This document shows positions 8,232 through 17,256 of a DNA stretch of 64,000 nt, in pieces; the first letter of the stretch is position 1, and every line of letters begins with the position of its first letter. Under the pieces are notes generated by a model, which saw only the letters and a list, made by a program, of their open reading frames with translations, was not told the DNA's origin and did no database searches. Source of the stretch: Aquibium microcysteis (GTDB lineage: Bacteria; Pseudomonadota; Alphaproteobacteria; Rhizobiales; Rhizobiaceae). The translations under genes and the position numbers were made by a program. The stretch covers positions 3,461,001 to 3,525,000 of the forward strand of contig NZ_CP061080.1 of the NCBI RefSeq assembly GCF_014495845.1. The letters run 5' to 3'.

Positions 8232-9203
8232 CTAGCGACGTTGCGACCGTGCCGCTTGATCCGCGTCAAGCGGCCTTTGCCCGAGATGCGGCCCCTCGCC
8301 GCGCCGCTCGGCCAGCGCCACCTGCCGCTGCCGCTCGGCATAGCGGGCGCGGTCTTCTTCGCTGCGCCTGTCGTGGCAGTGCGGGCAGGAGACGCCGACG
8401 GAAAACAAAGGCGAGGCGCGATCCGCGGCGGTTAGCGGTCGGCGGCAGGCCCGGCAGAGTTCGGCCTCGCCCTCGACCAGTCCATGTCCCACCGAGACGC
8501 GCTCGTCGAAGACGAAGCACTCGCCCGTCCACCGGCTGTCTTCCGGCGGAACCTCCTCGAGATAGCGCAGGATGCCCCCCTTGAGATGGTGCACGTCGTC
8601 GAAGCCCCGCGATTTGAGATAGGCCGTTGCCTTCTCGCAGCGGATGCCACCCGTGCAGAACATCGCCACCCGGCGGCCCTCAAGCAGGTGGGCGTTGCGC
8701 TCCACCCAGTCGGGGAACGCCCGGAAGCTCTTCGTTTCCGGATCCACCGCCCCTTCGAAGCTGCCGATCGCTGTCTCGTAATCGTTGCGGGTGTCGATGA
8801 CGATCGTGTCAGGGTCGTCGATCAGCCGGTTCCAGTCGCGCGGCTCGACATAGGAACCGACGCCGGTGAGCGGGTCGACGTCCTCGACGCCCATGGTCAC
8901 GATCTCGCGCTTGAGCCGGACCTTGAGACGATGGAAGGGCATCGTTTCGGACAGGCTGTACTTGATCTCCAGTCCGCGGATTCCGAGTTGCTCTCCGACG
9001 TAGGACACCAGTTCGTCGATGGCCCTCCATTCCCCGGCCACGGTGCCGTTGATGCCTTCGCGTGCCAGAAGCAGCGTCCCGCGGATGCCACGCGACGCGC
9101 AGAAGGCGAGGAGCCGGTCGCGAAACGCACCGGGCTCGTCGAGACGCTGGAAGCGGTAGAGCGCGGCGATCCGGTATCCGGTCGGTGTCGAAGCAGCGGA
9201 CAT
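8232..9203 (-). CDS. trhO: tRNA uridine-34 hydroxylase TrhO (YceA-type rhodanese)
   Basis: This 323-residue protein has an N-terminal acylphosphatase-like domain ([29 protein letters not shown]). A rhodanese domain (about 120-220) follows, with active-site Cys183 in [11 protein letters not shown] and a second Cys at 189. The Cys-rich C-terminus (CRAC, CPHCHD) looks able to bind zinc. TrhO makes 5-hydroxyuridine at the wobble position of tRNA using O2, the first step toward cmo5U/mo5U. The ATG at 9203 leaves the usual family length. Confidence 0.88.
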   Translation of the reverse strand: MSAASTPTGYRIAALYRFQRLDEPGAFRDRLLAFCASRGIRGTLLLAREGINGTVAGEWRAIDELVSYVGEQLGIRGLEIKYSLSETMPFHRLKVRLKREIVTMGVEDVDPLTGVGSYVEPRDWNRLIDDPDTIVIDTRNDYETAIGSFEGAVDPETKSFRAFPDWVERNAHLLEGRRVAMFCTGGIRCEKATAYLKSRGFDDVHHLKGGILRYLEEVPPEDSRWTGECFVFDERVSVGHGLVEGEAELCRACRRPLTAADRASPLFSVGVSCPHCHDRRSEEDRARYAERQRQVALAERRGEGPHLGQRPLDADQAARSQRR

Positions 9204-9360
9204 GGCGATCGCCTATCTCCTCGGTGCGGTCGAGGCAAGTCTCGCGATCGAAGGTTCGACCGGACGGCGATCGAGCGCCTCCAACCACTTACGCGAAATC
9301 TGTCCACGCCTTCGTCCGCCGCCCGACAATGCCTGCGTCAAAACAGGGAGTGGACTGAAC

Positions 9361-10257
9361 ATGTTCGACCGGGTCGTCATCGCCGCCATCGAGAAAGTCG
9401 CCGCCGAGGCCGGGCTCGAGGCGGCCGCCCTCCTGGCAGTCGCCGAGGTCGAAAGCGGAGGCCACGCCTATGCCGTGATCGCGGGCCGGCCCGAGCCGGT
9501 GATCCGCTTCGAGGGCCACTACTTCGACCGCAGGCTCTCCGGTGCGGCGCGGGAACGGGCCCGCGCCCTGGGCCTTTCCTCGCCCCGCGCCGGGGTCGTC
9601 GCCAATCCTCGCAGCCAGGCGGCGCGCTGGGCGCTCGTCGAGCGTGCGGCCGCAATCGACCGCCAGGCGGCATGGGAATCGGTGTCGTGGGGGCTGGGCC
9701 AGGTGATGGGCGCTCACTGGGCATGGCTCGGTTATGCCAGCGTCGACGCGATGGTTGCCGAAGCACGCGACGGCATCGAGGGGCAGGCCCGGCAGATGCG
9801 TCGCTTCATCGACAAGGCGGGGCTGGACGATGCCCTGCGCCGTCGAGACTGGGTCGCCTTCGCCCGCGGCTACAACGGCCCCGCCTACCGCCGCAACGCC
9901 TACCACACCCGCCTTGCAGCCGCCCACGAGCGCCACGCGGGCAACGCGGCGGGGAGCGTCCCGGCAGGAGACGGCAGATCGCCCGACACCCACAGGCGCG
10001 GCGACGAAGGCCAGGCCGTGCGGGACCTGCAGCGGCGTCTGGACGCACTCGGCCATCCTGTCGGATGCGACGGCCGCTTCGGCGCGGCGACGGAGGCGGC
10101 GGTGAAATCCTTCCAGCGACGGTCCGGCCTCGCGCCGGACGGGATCGCGGGTCCGGCGACGCTGGCGGCCATCGCCGCCGCGGAGGCTGACTTACGGGAG
10201 GCATCTCTCTGGCGCCGGATCGTCACGGCGATCGACGACTGGCTCCGGCGGGACTGA
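9361..10257 (+). CDS. DUF3380-type N-acetylmuramidase with a peptidoglycan-binding domain
   Basis: This 298-residue protein joins an N-terminal DUF3380-type muramidase domain to a C-terminal PG_binding_1 domain (about 220-275). The first domain has LLAVAEVESGGHAY with the likely catalytic Glu, then VIRFEGHYFDRR, SWGLGQVMGAHW and ARGYNGPAYRRNAYH; the second has GDEGQAVRDLQRRLDALG and DGRFGAATEAAVKSFQ. It would cleave glycan strands of peptidoglycan. No signal peptide is seen, as in phage endolysins, yet no other phage gene lies nearby. The ATG follows GGGAGTGGA. Confidence 0.82.
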   Translation: MFDRVVIAAIEKVAAEAGLEAAALLAVAEVESGGHAYAVIAGRPEPVIRFEGHYFDRRLSGAARERARALGLSSPRAGVVANPRSQAARWALVERAAAIDRQAAWESVSWGLGQVMGAHWAWLGYASVDAMVAEARDGIEGQARQMRRFIDKAGLDDALRRRDWVAFARGYNGPAYRRNAYHTRLAAAHERHAGNAAGSVPAGDGRSPDTHRRGDEGQAVRDLQRRLDALGHPVGCDGRFGAATEAAVKSFQRRSGLAPDGIAGPATLAAIAAAEADLREASLWRRIVTAIDDWLRRD

Positions 10258-10354
10258 GTGCGGCCTTTTCCGCAGCGGTTCCTTTCGCCGCCGCCGCGCG
10301 ATGCGCTATAGGGAACGGGAGACCCGCGCGGGATAGAGAAGGATCATTGCCGCC

Positions 10355-11005
10355 ATGCCGCAGAAAGCCGACAAGCTGCTTCCGATCATGACCGGCCAGC
10401 CGGTGATCCCCGTCCTGAAGATCGCGCGCGTGGCGGATGCAGTGCCGCTGGCGCGGGCGCTGGCGAGAGGCGGCCTGCCGGCCATCGAGATCACGCTGCG
10501 CACGCGCGACGCGCTCGACGCCATCCGGCTCGCCGCGGCAGAGGTACCCGAGGCGGTGGTCGGCGCCGGCACCATCCTCTCGGCGCGGCAGTTCGACCAG
10601 GCCGTCGACGCCGGGGCGCGTTTCATCGTCAGCCCCGGCACGACTCAGGAGCTGCTCGACTCCGCCCGCGGCTCCGACGTCCCGCTGCTGCCGGGCGCCA
10701 TCACGCCGAGCGAGATCATGGCTGCCGCAGAGGAAGGATATTCGCTGCTGAAGTTCTTCCCGGCCGAACAGGCCGGAGGCGCCGCCTTCCTGAAGGCGCT
10801 GTCATCGCCGCTGGCAGGTATCCGCTTCTGCCCGACCGGCGGCATCACGGCTGCCAATGCGGCGTCCTACCTCGCGCTGTCGAACGTTCTCTGCGTCGGC
10901 GGGTCGTGGGTTGCGCCCGATGAACTCGTCGATGCGGGCGACTGGGACGGTGTCGAGGAACTCGCACGCAAGGCCGTCACCGCCGCCCGCGCCGGTCAGT
11001 CCTGA
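10355..11005 (+). CDS. eda: 2-dehydro-3-deoxy-phosphogluconate (KDPG) aldolase
   Basis: This 216-residue class I aldolase has Glu45 in AIEITLRT, the substrate-binding Arg49, the Schiff-base lysine at 133 in LLKFFPAEQAGG, and the CPTGGI phosphate-binding loop. It splits KDPG to pyruvate and glyceraldehyde 3-phosphate in the Entner-Doudoroff pathway. The length is normal. It stands alone and ends in a strong hairpin terminator seven bases after the stop. Confidence 0.92.
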   Translation: MPQKADKLLPIMTGQPVIPVLKIARVADAVPLARALARGGLPAIEITLRTRDALDAIRLAAAEVPEAVVGAGTILSARQFDQAVDAGARFIVSPGTTQELLDSARGSDVPLLPGAITPSEIMAAAEEGYSLLKFFPAEQAGGAAFLKALSSPLAGIRFCPTGGITAANAASYLALSNVLCVGGSWVAPDELVDAGDWDGVEELARKAVTAARAGQS

Positions 11006-11012
11006 ACGAGGA

Positions 11013-11038
11013 AAGGCCCGGCGCAAAGACCGGGCCTT
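11013..11038. terminator. Bidirectional hairpin terminator after eda
   Basis: The arms AAGGCCCGG (11013-11021) and CCGGGCCTT (11030-11038) form a perfect 9-bp stem with an 8-base loop, between the convergent eda and DUF882 genes. On the reverse strand it is followed by TTTCC. The U-tract is short in both directions. Confidence 0.75.
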
Positions 11039-11058
11039 CGAAACGGCGTGCTTGTTTC

Positions 11059-12834
11059 TCAGTTCGTCGCGTCGAATCGGGCGACGGAGAGGAACGTCAC
11101 GGCATTGCCGGAGAAGCGGCTCGGATCGGGCTCCTTCGCCACCGGCGCGAATCCCGAGGTGTAGACCTGCGTCGGCGCGGTGCGGATCGCCTTGTGCGCG
11201 AGCGACGGTTCCTTCGCGCTGGCGATGGCCCGCTGCAGGCGACCAGCCTTCTCCAGCGCCCACTGTGCGGCGATGTCGTCGACGGGGATCACGACCGGAC
11301 GCGGATCGGCCTTGCCGTCCTGCGGACCGGGACGCGCCGCCTTGGCCGTCGTGCGCACGTTCGTGGCGATGGCCTTTTCGGGTACCACCTTGCCGGCAGC
11401 CGCCAGGATCGCCGACCGCTGCGACGCACCGGTTTCCACCGCCGCGAGGTCCCTTTCGGCGTCCAGCGGCTGCTGCACCGGCGGCATGGCGGCGATGAGC
11501 TCGGCGATGGGTCCGGTGGCCGGGCGGAGTTCGGGGACCGGCGCGAAGGCCGCGAGTTGAATGTCGGATTGCCCCACCATGACGGCCGGCTGGGCCGGTG
11601 TCGGCACAGCGGCGACGCCGGCCTCCGGAGTTGCTGCGGCAGTCTGGACGGCCGGTTCGGCCGCGGCGGGCGGCACGTCCGCGGCAGCCTGCGGACGAAG
11701 CGTGGGCACGGGCACGAGCGAGGCCACGGTGACGCCCTCGGCCGGCTTCGCGACGGCGGCGACCGCAGCGGCCGCGGCGGGAGGCGCCGCGCGGGGTGCG
11801 AAAGCCGGAACCGGGACACTCCGCGCCGAGAGAGCGGCAATGACGGCTGCCGGCGAATCGTCCTGCACGGGCTCAGGCTCGGCGGCGGGGATCGGCGCAG
11901 TCTGCGGGATTTCGACGGCCGATCCGGCTGCGGCGACGCCCGGAAGCGGTGCGGACGGTTCCGGAGCGCCGGGCTCCGTGCGGCGGACGGCGGCAGCAGG
12001 CTCGCTGCGGCGCGCGGTCGGAGCAGCCCCGGCATCGCGCGGGCTGACCGAAGCCAGGCGCTGGAACTCGGACCCGCTCTCTTCTTCCTCGTCCGCGCCG
12101 CCGCCGAACAGCGTGGCAAGGAGGCCGCGGCCACGGCCCTCGCCGGAGCCGCCGCTGGCCACGTTGATGGTGGGGCCGGTGCGGCCCTTGGACTTGTAGG
12201 CCGCCAGCGCCTGCTCGTAATTCGGCAGCGGCTTGCCGTCGGACGGCACGTGCAGCGTGCCGCCATTGGGGAAGACGGAGACGAGTTCCTTGCGGCTCAT
12301 ACGCGGCCAGTGGCGGACGCTGCCGACGTCCAGATGGACGAAGGGTGCGCCGGAGGTCGGGTAGTACCCGACGCCGCCACCGCCCATCTTAAGGCCCGCC
12401 TCGCGAAGCTTCGCCAGCTTGACGCCCGGGATGTAGAAATCCATCGCACGGCCGAGCGTGTGCTGGCTGTTCTTGGCGACGCCGTTGCTGCGGCTGCGCA
12501 GCATGGAGTTGGTGGCCGGAGACCGATAGGCCGACACGACATGGATGTAGTCCCGTCCGCCGACGCGCTGGTAGGCCTCCCAGACGAGGTCGAACAGCCG
12601 CGGGTCCATCTTGGTCGGCTCGTTGCGTCGCCAGTCACGCAGGAAGCGGTTGAGCTGGTTGAGGCCGGACTGCACGTAGCGTCCGTCCTTCTTGTAGGTG
12701 ATCTCGGCACGCTCCTTGGTGTGGATGTAGTAGAGCTTGAGCGTGCGGGTCTCGGCATGGGCGCTGCCGGCTGCGAACAGGGTCGCGAGCGCCAGGGCGA
12801 CGGCGGCGAGGGCGATTGCGGGGCGCGCGGACAT
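11059..12834 (-). CDS. DUF882 (YcbK-like, peptidase M15 fold) envelope protein with long low-complexity tail
   Basis: From the ATG at 12834 the protein (591 residues) opens with a signal peptide ending ..AAGSAHAE. The DUF882/YcbK domain follows, with the M15-type residues HVVSAYRSPATN, SQHTLGRAMDFYI and GAPFVHLDVG (Zn-ligand-like His/Asp/His). The rest is a roughly 350-residue Ala/Pro-rich region, probably disordered. M15-type enzymes cut or bind peptidoglycan stem peptides. A TTG at 12876 would add 14 residues with a more basic start. The gene is downstream of the response-regulator gene on the same strand, with a 235-bp gap. Confidence 0.8.
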   Translation of the reverse strand: MSARPAIALAAVALALATLFAAGSAHAETRTLKLYYIHTKERAEITYKKDGRYVQSGLNQLNRFLRDWRRNEPTKMDPRLFDLVWEAYQRVGGRDYIHVVSAYRSPATNSMLRSRSNGVAKNSQHTLGRAMDFYIPGVKLAKLREAGLKMGGGGVGYYPTSGAPFVHLDVGSVRHWPRMSRKELVSVFPNGGTLHVPSDGKPLPNYEQALAAYKSKGRTGPTINVASGGSGEGRGRGLLATLFGGGADEEEESGSEFQRLASVSPRDAGAAPTARRSEPAAAVRRTEPGAPEPSAPLPGVAAAGSAVEIPQTAPIPAAEPEPVQDDSPAAVIAALSARSVPVPAFAPRAAPPAAAAAVAAVAKPAEGVTVASLVPVPTLRPQAAADVPPAAAEPAVQTAAATPEAGVAAVPTPAQPAVMVGQSDIQLAAFAPVPELRPATGPIAELIAAMPPVQQPLDAERDLAAVETGASQRSAILAAAGKVVPEKAIATNVRTTAKAARPGPQDGKADPRPVVIPVDDIAAQWALEKAGRLQRAIASAKEPSLAHKAIRTAPTQVYTSGFAPVAKEPDPSRFSGNAVTFLSVARFDATN

Positions 12835-13111
12835 GGCCAGCGGCCACCGTGCGATGGAGGAAATCCGAATGTTCAAACCGATCAGCCTTGTTGGCTTGTA
12901 TTTGTCCCCGACGACCAGTCGAGGCCACCCACCCCGACCGACTATCGACCCTAATGGTTAATCGCAGCTTATTGAAGAGGAAATGCGTTCACAGGATGGC
13001 ATCCGGGCGGCCGAAAACGGCCCGGGAATGCCATGGTAAACGAAATCCTGCCATGTTCGGCGAGGAATGGCGGGTGCGATTCGTGCGAATCGGAGGCGCG
13101 GAGACGGTCGT

Positions 13112-14626
13112 TCAGGAGGCGATTCGGTCGGCGCGGCCGGCATCGGGATCGATGCCGTACTCCTTGAGCTTGCGGTAGAGGGTCGAGCGGCCGATCCCGA
13201 GCCGCCGGGCGACCTCGCTCATCTGGCCTTCATAGTGGTCGATCGCGAACTGGATCATGGCGAGTTCGACGTCGGCGAGTGACCGGACGTTGCCGCGCTC
13301 GTCGAGCGCATCGAGGACCCCGGCCGGACTGCGCAACGCCTCGATGCCGTCGCTGCGCGGCAACGACGCATCGTCGCGCGCGCCGACCGGCGCGCCGGCA
13401 TCCTCGACGTGGAACCCGGTCTCGTTGCCCGGCTCGACATGGCCGACCTGGGCCCGGATCTGCGGAAAGTCCTCCGAGGTCAGCGTTGCGCCCTCGCACA
13501 GCACCACGGCGCGGAAGATGGCGTTTTCGAGCTGGCGGATGTTGCCCGGCCAGTCGTAGCTCTTGAGGATGGCCATCGCCTCGCCGGAGATGCCCGAGAT
13601 GCGTCCGCCGGTCTCCGCGGCTCCGATGGTGCCGATGAAATGGCGCACGAGATCGGCGATGTCCTCGCGCCGGTCGCGCAGCGGCGGCACGAAGATCGGG
13701 AAGACGTTGAGCCGGTAGAACAGGTCCTCCCGGAACAATCCGTCGCGGACGCGCTGGAGCAGGTCCCGGTGCGTGGCCGAGATCAGGCGGATGTCGACCT
13801 TGACCGGCGCGCGGCCGCCGACCGGATCGACCTCTCCCTGCTGCACGGCCCGCAGCAGTTTCACCTGCACGTCGAGCGGGAGATCGCCGATCTCGTCGAG
13901 GAACAGCGTCCCGTTGTTGGCCTCGAGGAACTTGCCCTGGTGCTTGTCCGTCGCGCCGGTGAAGGAGCCCTTCTCGTGCCCGAACAGGATGCTTTCGACG
14001 AGATTGTCCGGAATGGCGCCGCAGTTGACCGTGACGAACGGCTTGCCGCGGCGCGGTCCCGACCCCTGGATGGCCCGGGCGATGACTTCCTTGCCGACGC
14101 CCGATTCGCCCTCGATGAGGATCGGGATGTTGGACGCCGCCGCTTTCTGGGCCAGCCGGATCACGCGGTCCATGGACGGACTGCGCGTCACCAGATCCCG
14201 GATCGCCAGCGTGGCCGGCGCAGCCGGGCGCGAACGGCGGCTCGCCGTCTCGTGCGTCTCGACCTTGATGGCGTTGGCGATCGCCGCCTGCAGCCGCTCG
14301 GGCGAAACCGGCTTGACCACGAAGTCGAAGGCGCCGGCTCGCATCGCCGCCACGACGGTATCGATGCCGGCCTGCGCCGTCTGGACGATGACCGGGATCG
14401 TCACGCCCTGTTCACGCATCGTCCGGAGCACGGCAAGCCCGTCGGTCTCCGGCATGACGAGGTCGAGGACCACGAGGGCGAAACCGTCCGGCGCTGCGGC
14501 GAGCTTCTCGATCGCGGTGCGTCCGCCGTCGGCCGTCACCACGGCACGCCCCGTCCGCGTCACGGCCGCCTCGAGGAGACGGCGCTGCACGGGATCGTCG
14601 TCGACGATGAGGATCGGCTGCGACAT
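13112..14626 (-). CDS. Sigma54-dependent response regulator (NtrC family)
   Basis: This 504-residue protein has three parts. The receiver has Asp9-11, phospho-acceptor Asp55 in [12 protein letters not shown] and Lys105. The AAA+ sigma54 domain has Walker A GESGVGKE at 173-180, Walker [11 protein letters not shown], and the sigma54-contact loop GSFTGA at 220-225 instead of the common GAFTGA. The C-terminal Fis-type helix-turn-helix contains [21 protein letters not shown]. It would activate sigma54 promoters when phosphorylated. No cognate kinase lies next to it. The ATG at 14626 has GAAGG upstream. Confidence 0.9.
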   Translation of the reverse strand: MSQPILIVDDDPVQRRLLEAAVTRTGRAVVTADGGRTAIEKLAAAPDGFALVVLDLVMPETDGLAVLRTMREQGVTIPVIVQTAQAGIDTVVAAMRAGAFDFVVKPVSPERLQAAIANAIKVETHETASRRSRPAAPATLAIRDLVTRSPSMDRVIRLAQKAAASNIPILIEGESGVGKEVIARAIQGSGPRRGKPFVTVNCGAIPDNLVESILFGHEKGSFTGATDKHQGKFLEANNGTLFLDEIGDLPLDVQVKLLRAVQQGEVDPVGGRAPVKVDIRLISATHRDLLQRVRDGLFREDLFYRLNVFPIFVPPLRDRREDIADLVRHFIGTIGAAETGGRISGISGEAMAILKSYDWPGNIRQLENAIFRAVVLCEGATLTSEDFPQIRAQVGHVEPGNETGFHVEDAGAPVGARDDASLPRSDGIEALRSPAGVLDALDERGNVRSLADVELAMIQFAIDHYEGQMSEVARRLGIGRSTLYRKLKEYGIDPDAGRADRIAS

Positions 14627-14776
14627 GAAGCCTTCGCACGGGTCGTTGTATGGTCGAGTTTTGTTGTCTGGATCATCATGGCACAGGGTTCTAAATAGGG
14701 GTTCAAGAAAGCCGGTGAACAAACCCTTTCGGATCGGCGCATTGGGCGGCGGCACTTCGGCGGACGAGGAAAAACG

Positions 14777-16636
14777 ATGATATTTCCAGGTATTGGACAC
14801 GATGCGCGCGCGTCGCGGACACCATCGGCGACGGGAATCGCCGGGCGGCCGGCGACGATGGGCGACCTGCCCGAATGGAACCTGGCGGACCTGTATCCCG
14901 GGTTGGATGCCCCCGACCTGCGGCGCGACCTCGCCCGCGCGCATTCCGACGCCGTGGCCTTCGAGGACGCGTGGAAGGGACGGATCGGCGATGCCGCGAA
15001 GGCGCCCGGCGACGGGCGCCTGGGCGCCATGATGCACGGCTACGAGGCGCTGGAGGAACTCATCGGCCGCATCGTCTCCTATGCCAGCCTCGTCTATGCC
15101 GGCGATACCAGCGACCCGAAGCGCGCCAAGCTCTATGGCGACATCCAGGAGAAGATGACCGATGCCAGCGCGCATCTGCTGTTCTTCGCGCTGGAGTTGA
15201 ACAAGGTCGAGGAAGCCGACATCGAGGCGGCGCTTGCCGCCGACGAGGCTTTCGCGCGCTATCGCCCCTGGATAGAGGACCTGCGAAAGGACCGGCCGTT
15301 TCAGCTCGAGGATCGTGTCGAGCAGCTGTTCCACGAGAAATCGGTGACCGGACGCGGCGCCTGGAACCGGCTCTTCGACGAAACCATGTCGTCGCTGCGT
15401 TTCTCCGTCGATGGCGAGGACCTGTCGCTGGAACCGACGCTGAACCTGCTGCAGGATCCGCTGTCGCGAAAGCGCCAGGCGGCGGCGGAGGCGCTTGCAG
15501 CGACTTTCAAGGACAATCTGCGCCTCTTCACGCTGATCACCAACACGCTGGCCAAGGACAAGGAGATATCGGACCGCTGGCGCGGCTTCGAGGACATCGC
15601 CGATTCGCGCCATCTGGCGAACCGCGTGGAGCGCGAGGTGGTCGATGCGCTCGCGGCGGCGGTGCGCGATGCCTACCCGCGGCTTTCGCACCGCTACTAC
15701 GCCATGAAGGCGAAGTGGCTCGGCATGGAGCAGATGAACCATTGGGATCGGAACGCGCCGCTGCCCGAGACGCCGCAGTCGGTGATCGGTTGGGAAGAGG
15801 CGAAGAACACGGTGTTGTCCGCCTACCACGGCTTTTCGCCGGAGATGGCCGAGATCGCCCGCGCCTTCTTCGACCGCAACTGGATCGATGCGCCGGTGCG
15901 CCCCGGCAAGGCGCCCGGCGCCTTCGCGCACCCGACGGTTCCGTCGGTGCACCCCTACGTTCTGCTGAACTACATGGGCAAGCCGCGCGACGTGATGACC
16001 CTCGCCCACGAACTCGGCCATGGCGTCCATCAGGTGCTCGCCGGCCGGCAGGGCGCGCTGATGGCGTCGACGCCGCTGACGCTCGCCGAGACGGCGTCGG
16101 TCTTCGGCGAGATGCTGACCTTCCGCTCCCTGCTCGACAAGACCCGGGACCGGCACGAGCGAAAGGCCATGCTGGCGCAGAAGGTGGAGGACATGATCAA
16201 CACGGTCGTGCGCCAGATCGCCTTCTACGAGTTCGAGCGCAAGGTCCACGCCCAGCGCCGGCAGGGCGAACTGACGGCCGACCAGCTGGGCGAGTTCTGG
16301 CTGGAGGTGCAGGCCGAGAGCCTGGGGCCCGCGATCCGGCTGCGCGAGGGCTACGAGGTGTTCTGGGCCTATATCCCCCACTTCATCCATTCGCCCTTCT
16401 ACGTCTACGCCTATGCCTTCGGCGACTGCCTGGTGAACTCCCTCTACGCGGTCTACCAGAACGCGGAGCAGGGCTTCCAGGACAAGTATTTCGACATGCT
16501 GAAGGCGGGCGGGACGAAGCACCATTCCGAATTGCTGGCGCCTTTCGGACTCGACGCATCCGACCCCGGCTTCTGGGCCCGCGGCCTGTCGGTGATCGAG
16601 GGGCTGATCGACGAGCTGGAAGCGATGGAGGGGTGA
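14777..16636 (+). CDS. pepF: M3-family oligoendopeptidase F
   Basis: This 619-residue zinc peptidase has the motif HELGH at residues 411-415 (His411, Glu412, His415) and a downstream Glu in ETASVFGE as third ligand. PepF enzymes cut short peptides in the cytosol. The length is usual for the M3B group. The ATG at 14777 follows GAGGAAAAACG, a good ribosome-binding site. It diverges from the response-regulator gene across 150 bp that must hold both promoters. Confidence 0.9.
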   Translation: MIFPGIGHDARASRTPSATGIAGRPATMGDLPEWNLADLYPGLDAPDLRRDLARAHSDAVAFEDAWKGRIGDAAKAPGDGRLGAMMHGYEALEELIGRIVSYASLVYAGDTSDPKRAKLYGDIQEKMTDASAHLLFFALELNKVEEADIEAALAADEAFARYRPWIEDLRKDRPFQLEDRVEQLFHEKSVTGRGAWNRLFDETMSSLRFSVDGEDLSLEPTLNLLQDPLSRKRQAAAEALAATFKDNLRLFTLITNTLAKDKEISDRWRGFEDIADSRHLANRVEREVVDALAAAVRDAYPRLSHRYYAMKAKWLGMEQMNHWDRNAPLPETPQSVIGWEEAKNTVLSAYHGFSPEMAEIARAFFDRNWIDAPVRPGKAPGAFAHPTVPSVHPYVLLNYMGKPRDVMTLAHELGHGVHQVLAGRQGALMASTPLTLAETASVFGEMLTFRSLLDKTRDRHERKAMLAQKVEDMINTVVRQIAFYEFERKVHAQRRQGELTADQLGEFWLEVQAESLGPAIRLREGYEVFWAYIPHFIHSPFYVYAYAFGDCLVNSLYAVYQNAEQGFQDKYFDMLKAGGTKHHSELLAPFGLDASDPGFWARGLSVIEGLIDELEAMEG

Positions 16637-16687
16637 TGCTGGCGCGGGGGAGGCACGCGGTGTAATCTGCCGCGAAAGGAGACGGGA

Positions 16688-16960
16688 ATGACCATTCCGC
16701 TCAAGAAACACCAGGCAGACTGGATCGCCGAGCAGGTGCGCGTCGGCCGCTACGCGTCCGAGATCGAGGCGATCGAGGATGCGTTGGCGGACAAGATCGC
16801 TAAGGACAAGGCTGCCTGGGAAGCCGATGGCGAAGTTCTCCGTGAGCGGATGCGGGTGTCCATGGGCCAGATCGAGCGCGGTGAAGTCGAGGAAGCCGAC
16901 GACGCGTTCTTCGAGCGGTTGCGTGAGCGAGTCCGAATGGTTGCAAGCGGTAACCGATGA
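16688..16960 (+). CDS. parD: ParD/CopG-type antitoxin
   Basis: This 90-residue protein starts MTIPLKKHQADWIAEQVRVG with the strand-helix start typical of ParD ribbon-helix-helix antitoxins (GRYASEIEAIEDAL). A charged C-terminal half would bind the toxin. GGAGACGGGA lies just before the ATG. Its stop (TGA 16958-16960) overlaps the toxin ATG at 16957, so the pair is translationally coupled. Confidence 0.83.
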   Translation: MTIPLKKHQADWIAEQVRVGRYASEIEAIEDALADKIAKDKAAWEADGEVLRERMRVSMGQIERGEVEEADDAFFERLRERVRMVASGNR

Positions 16961-17256
16961 GCGCAAAGGTCGTCTTCTCGACGAATGCCATTGCCGATCT
17001 CCATGCCATCATCGACTTCATTTCGATCGACAACGAACGGCGTGGCAGTTCCTTCGTCGAGGACCTCAGCGCCCGGATTGTCCGCAAGCTGTCCGTGTTC
17101 CCTGAATCAGGTGTCAGGATCGGAAACCTGCGCTACGTCGTCTTCGGAAGCTATGTTGCGCTCTACTCCTACGACGCTGACAGTAAAGTCGTCACCGTGG
17201 CCATGGTGACCGAAGGACACAGGAACTGGCGAGCACAGTTCGAAGATCGGCAGTGA
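16957..17256 (+). CDS. parE: RelE/ParE-superfamily toxin
   Basis: This 99-residue protein has the ParE pattern: VVFSTNAIADLHAIIDFIS, then RKLSVFPESGVRIGNLRYVVFGSYVALYSYD and a C-terminal EGHRNW. ParE toxins poison DNA gyrase, while RelE relatives cut mRNA; which applies here is not decided. Its stop codon TGA (17254-17256) overlaps a GTG start of the next gene (17253-17255). Confidence 0.83.
   Translation: MSAKVVFSTNAIADLHAIIDFISIDNERRGSSFVEDLSARIVRKLSVFPESGVRIGNLRYVVFGSYVALYSYDADSKVVTVAMVTEGHRNWRAQFEDRQ

Noticed and set aside
14627..16966. A long open frame on the reverse strand continuing the response-regulator frame through the pepF region
   Set aside because: It is antisense to a clear M3 peptidase and has no domain; high GC keeps antisense frames open.
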